A stretch of DNA of 64,000 nt from Pogonophryne albipinna (taxonomy: Eukaryota; Chordata; Actinopteri; Perciformes; Artedidraconidae). This document shows, piece by piece, positions 61,288 to 64,000 of the stretch. The position numbers and the translations under genes were made by a program. Under the pieces are notes generated by a model that was not told the DNA's origin, did not search any database, and saw only the letters and a program-made list of their open reading frames with translations. The stretch spans positions 10,366,494 to 10,430,493 of the forward strand of contig CM053256.1 of NCBI GenBank assembly GCA_028583405.1, in the 5' to 3' direction. Each line of letters opens with the position of its first letter. Within the stretch, counting starts at the first letter, position 1.

Positions 61288-62201
61288 GAGAGTTCCCGTT
61301 AGAATATTTTTTCGCCGGTCAACATGTCCATTAAAGTTTAAATCTTCCGGACACAATGAGAAAAGTGCCGGTCAAAGGTCTTCTTTGTTATTTATTGAGC
61401 TTTAAAACAAATTGATATGATTCGATATTAAACAAACTAATCATAGTAGATTAACTACATTATTCAAAAGTGAACAGTAATTTACAATAACACGGGAATA
61501 ATAAACGGAGCGCTCTCTCCCTCTCCTGACAGTCCGTTAGTATCATGCAGCTCGTGGATCAGTAATGAGTGACCCGACAGTAAAACTAAACATATCTATA
61601 ACTAGTTACGGTAGTTTGAGAGGTCATTAAAATAGCTACGTGTGATATTCTAACCTGAAGTGTGTGTTTTGTTCCGCTCACCGCTGCAGGTGATTATGCA
61701 GAGCTGCGTGTCGACTCGTCAGCAGCAGCTGATCTCTCTCTCCCATCAGATTAGACTTTACTCGTGTTTATGTCCATATCGATCAGATCTAGCTAGTTCT
61801 AGCTAATGATAGGACTACCTGCTTATTAAAAGACACCTAAACAATAAGTGTCGCTACTCGCTATGCAACCGGGTGAGGCCACAAAGTATAGCGCAGCATT
61901 ATGCATTTGTTTACATGCCCACCGGAACCCCGAGGCATTACCAACAGATCAACGCACAATCAACCCATACAGGACATCTCTTTCTCCATATCAAGTGTTA
62001 GACATTAGAATTGACTATTCTTGTCTGTCACATACTCTTTTGTCTGTCACATAAGTGGCGCAAATTGCGCAACTGATGCGGTATTGCGCTAAACGGAAAT
62101 TATTTGGACTGGACACTTCGACCGGAGAGATTTAGATTTGCCGGTCTTCAGCATATTTTTACCGATCGTATTCCGGTAATTACCGGCTAACGGGAACTCT
62201 G
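61288..62201. mobile_element. hAT-like element, duplicate of 41284-42196
   Basis: Same inverted ends. It holds all three base substitutions seen between the two copies of the large duplicated block. Confidence 0.8.
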
Positions 62202-64000
62202 ACTCAAGGGAGAATTTAGGAAATGGCTATGCAGCTTTACAGGCACTAAACCTGCACCAGACAACCTGTCATTTTGAAAGTTTGAAGTGCACACCTACTG
62301 CACTCCCAATCGGATATAATCTCAGACTCCTGTGCCCTGTATACGTTTAAATTAGGCAACATGCATAGGTTTTCCTCCTTTCTGTGTCATTTCATAGCAA
62401 AAACAGTTATTAAGCACTGTTTTTTCTGTGGTGTTATTGGACCCAAAAGCAACTTTATGAAAGGGTTAGTTCTGCAATCGCATTAGTGAAATATCCTTTG
62501 TGAATTTGACCTTGAAACGGAACAGATAGCTGTTTTGTTTTTTTGTTGCAATTCTTGCCGCTGTAAGCTGCTGCACCCATTCTTAGTGAATTTCATTTGT
62601 GTGAGTTTAAAATGAGAATTGTATTTTAATTGTATGCAATGTGCTCAATGCAGTGCTGAGGGGAAGATAGTGTGCTGGGGCCAAGTCCTGCGGCTGCTAT
62701 CTCTGATGGACGCCCTGGTGTCACAGAAAGCGTGTAAGAGCGCAGCGCTGCACTGCTGTCCGGCTCTGTGTCCGGAGACGAGCAACTGGCCGATCTGTTC
62801 CCCCCCATGCTGGCTCTGCTGGTTCCTCCAGCGGACCGCTCCTTACCCAAGCAGCAATGCAGCGAACTAGTGGGGACAATATTACAGTCACTGTGTGACC
62901 AGGTAAGCAGAGTGCCGGGCTCGCACACACCTTAAACATTTGGATATGCTTTTAACTGTTATGTTTTCAATGTTAGGAATATGGTTATATTTGAAGATGC
63001 CATGTGTAAAATGCTTGGATTTTCTTCTACACAGTCACTCATGTAAACCAACAATCTTTTCAAATGTAGAAATGAAACAAATCCCAACGTCATATTTGTC
63101 TGTTGCCTCACACACCACACACAAAGAGGACGGAGGCTAGTAGTTAACTAATAATGATCAAACATACAATTAAAGTTAAATGAACACTGAATGTTGTGGT
63201 GTAAAGGCATCCCATAAATCAATATTATTTGCAAGTGCATCTATGGTTACAAATCAGAGGCTTTTAGAGCCTGGAGATGTTTGGTTCAAGTGCTTGGTTA
63301 TAACATAATGTGATAAAGTCTTGACAGAGAAAAGGACAAACCTAAAATTCTGAATTCCCTTCCCCAGGACATTTCTCTGGTGGTGTCTCCTCCTGGTGAA
63401 AGCTGCATGTCGGAGGCTGAGCAGCTGGCCAACTCCCTTCCAGGGCGAGAGATGATCTCATCGGTGTGCAACGGCTTGTTGGAGGTTCTGGGGAACGCAG
63501 AGAGCAGCGTCCCACTCCTCCTCACCTGTATCAGGACTCTGGCATTCCTCAACGAGCACGACTACGGACTCTACCACTTCAAAGTGTAAATGACAGTCCC
63601 CTCCTTGTTTCTTGCCATCACCACCACTGTCTCCCTTTTTCTAAACCCTTTTTCTTTTTCTCTGGTAGATAACTTTATTTCTCTTTATCTTTGTTTCAGA
63701 GCTCTGAAGAAAACATGGCGCTGGTCTTTGCTCGCTGTTGAAGAGATTGGTGTTGGCCTTCAGCAAGGACTCGGCAGATCTGCTCTCAGCTCTGCTCGAC
63801 TTCCTCAGACAGATCCTCAACACAGAAACAATGGTCAGTAACCTGAATAATGTTTTAATGGCAGTCAAATAACAAGACGGGACATTGTACCAAGACATGT
63901 CCACCTGTAGAAATTATAAAATATATTTGGAATTCCTTAAGAATTAAAAATCTAACTGTGCTTTAAGTTAGATTTTTTTAAAGCATTTTGGAGGTGTGTA

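Larger units (their letters stand above)
52961..63833 (+). pseudogene. virma: Partial VIRMA copy, exons 6 (part) to 20, three frameshifts
   Basis: Exon equivalents: 52961-53020, 53608-53835, 54283-55013, 55496-55633, 55718-55944, 57194-57721, 57825-57979, 58411-58493, 59673-59766, 60133-60521, 60630-60785, 61030-61265, 62654-62902, 63368-63585, 63700-63833. Splice sites are unchanged. Relative to the first copy, exon 6 loses one C (gcccc for gccccc near 52982). Exon 18 loses one C (gcactgctg for gcacctgctg near 62752). Exon 20 gains one A (aagaaaac for aagaaac near 63710). Each breaks the frame. There is no promoter and there are no exons 1-5. It is best read as an unpolished duplicate contig of the real gene, not a functional or decayed paralogue. 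Confidence 0.85.
52961..64000 (+). repeat. Near-identical second copy of 32950-43994, probable false duplication
   Basis: From its first base after the gap to the window end it follows 32950-43994, introns and mobile elements included. I count 14 differences: three C-to-T type substitutions, and single- or two-base indels at the other sites, mostly in homopolymers. The solo LTR (56574-57061) and two hAT elements (58804-59449 and 61288-62201) are present at the same places with the same target duplications, so the copy arose after those insertions. Confidence 0.95.

Noticed and set aside
52961..64000. A genuine VIRMA paralogue from gene duplication
   Set aside because: Introns and transposons are about 99.9% identical, it begins at an assembly gap, exons 1-5 are missing and differences are mainly homopolymer indels.

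Overview
The window is vertebrate nuclear DNA, almost certainly from a ray-finned fish. The evidence is split genes with GT-AG introns, an IR/DR Tc1 transposon, L2-clade LINEs with the 3' tails typical of fish genomes, several short hAT-type elements and long (CA)n tracts. It contains no operons, CRISPR arrays, phage or bacterial features. I worked out gene models by reading splice sites and checking that codon phase carries through every exon junction.

Layout. (1) 1-760: 5' part of a LINE on the minus strand, its endonuclease frame still open at the left edge, followed by a (CA)n tract. (2) 1009-13230, plus strand: the 3' part of EPB41L4B (FERM-domain protein EHM2) with two alternative C-terminal ends; its introns hold a second LINE and a short inverted-repeat element. 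(3) 13895-15500: a nearly intact Tc1 transposon. (4) 17447-27220, minus strand: a complete ESRP1 (epithelial splicing regulator, three RRMs) with two alternative last exons and a tandem splice donor. (5) 27221-28452: a shared 1.2-kb head-to-head promoter interval. (6) 28453-46919, plus strand: a complete VIRMA (virilizer, m6A writer scaffold), 27 coding exons and 1817 residues by my count, with one solo LTR and three hAT-like elements in introns. (7) 47426-49205: an L2-clade LINE. (8) 49603-51960, minus strand: the 3' half of a RING/TRAF-zinc-finger protein gene cut by a gap. (9) 51961-52960: exactly 1000 N. (10) 52961-64000: a second, almost identical copy of VIRMA exons 6-20.

Gene relations. 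ESRP1 and VIRMA lie head to head, as they do in human 8q22.1. One protein controls epithelial splicing and the other holds the nuclear m6A methyltransferase complex together, so both act on nascent RNA. EPB41L4B is a membrane-cytoskeleton linker and meets ESRP1 tail to tail.

Main caution. The second VIRMA copy has all the marks of an assembly artefact (an alternate haplotype or duplicated contig placed after a fixed-size gap), not of a real gene duplication. I see no sign of a wholly new biological system. The most interesting real signals are the ESRP1 isoform switches: a 12-nt tandem donor, two last exons and an in-frame CA repeat.
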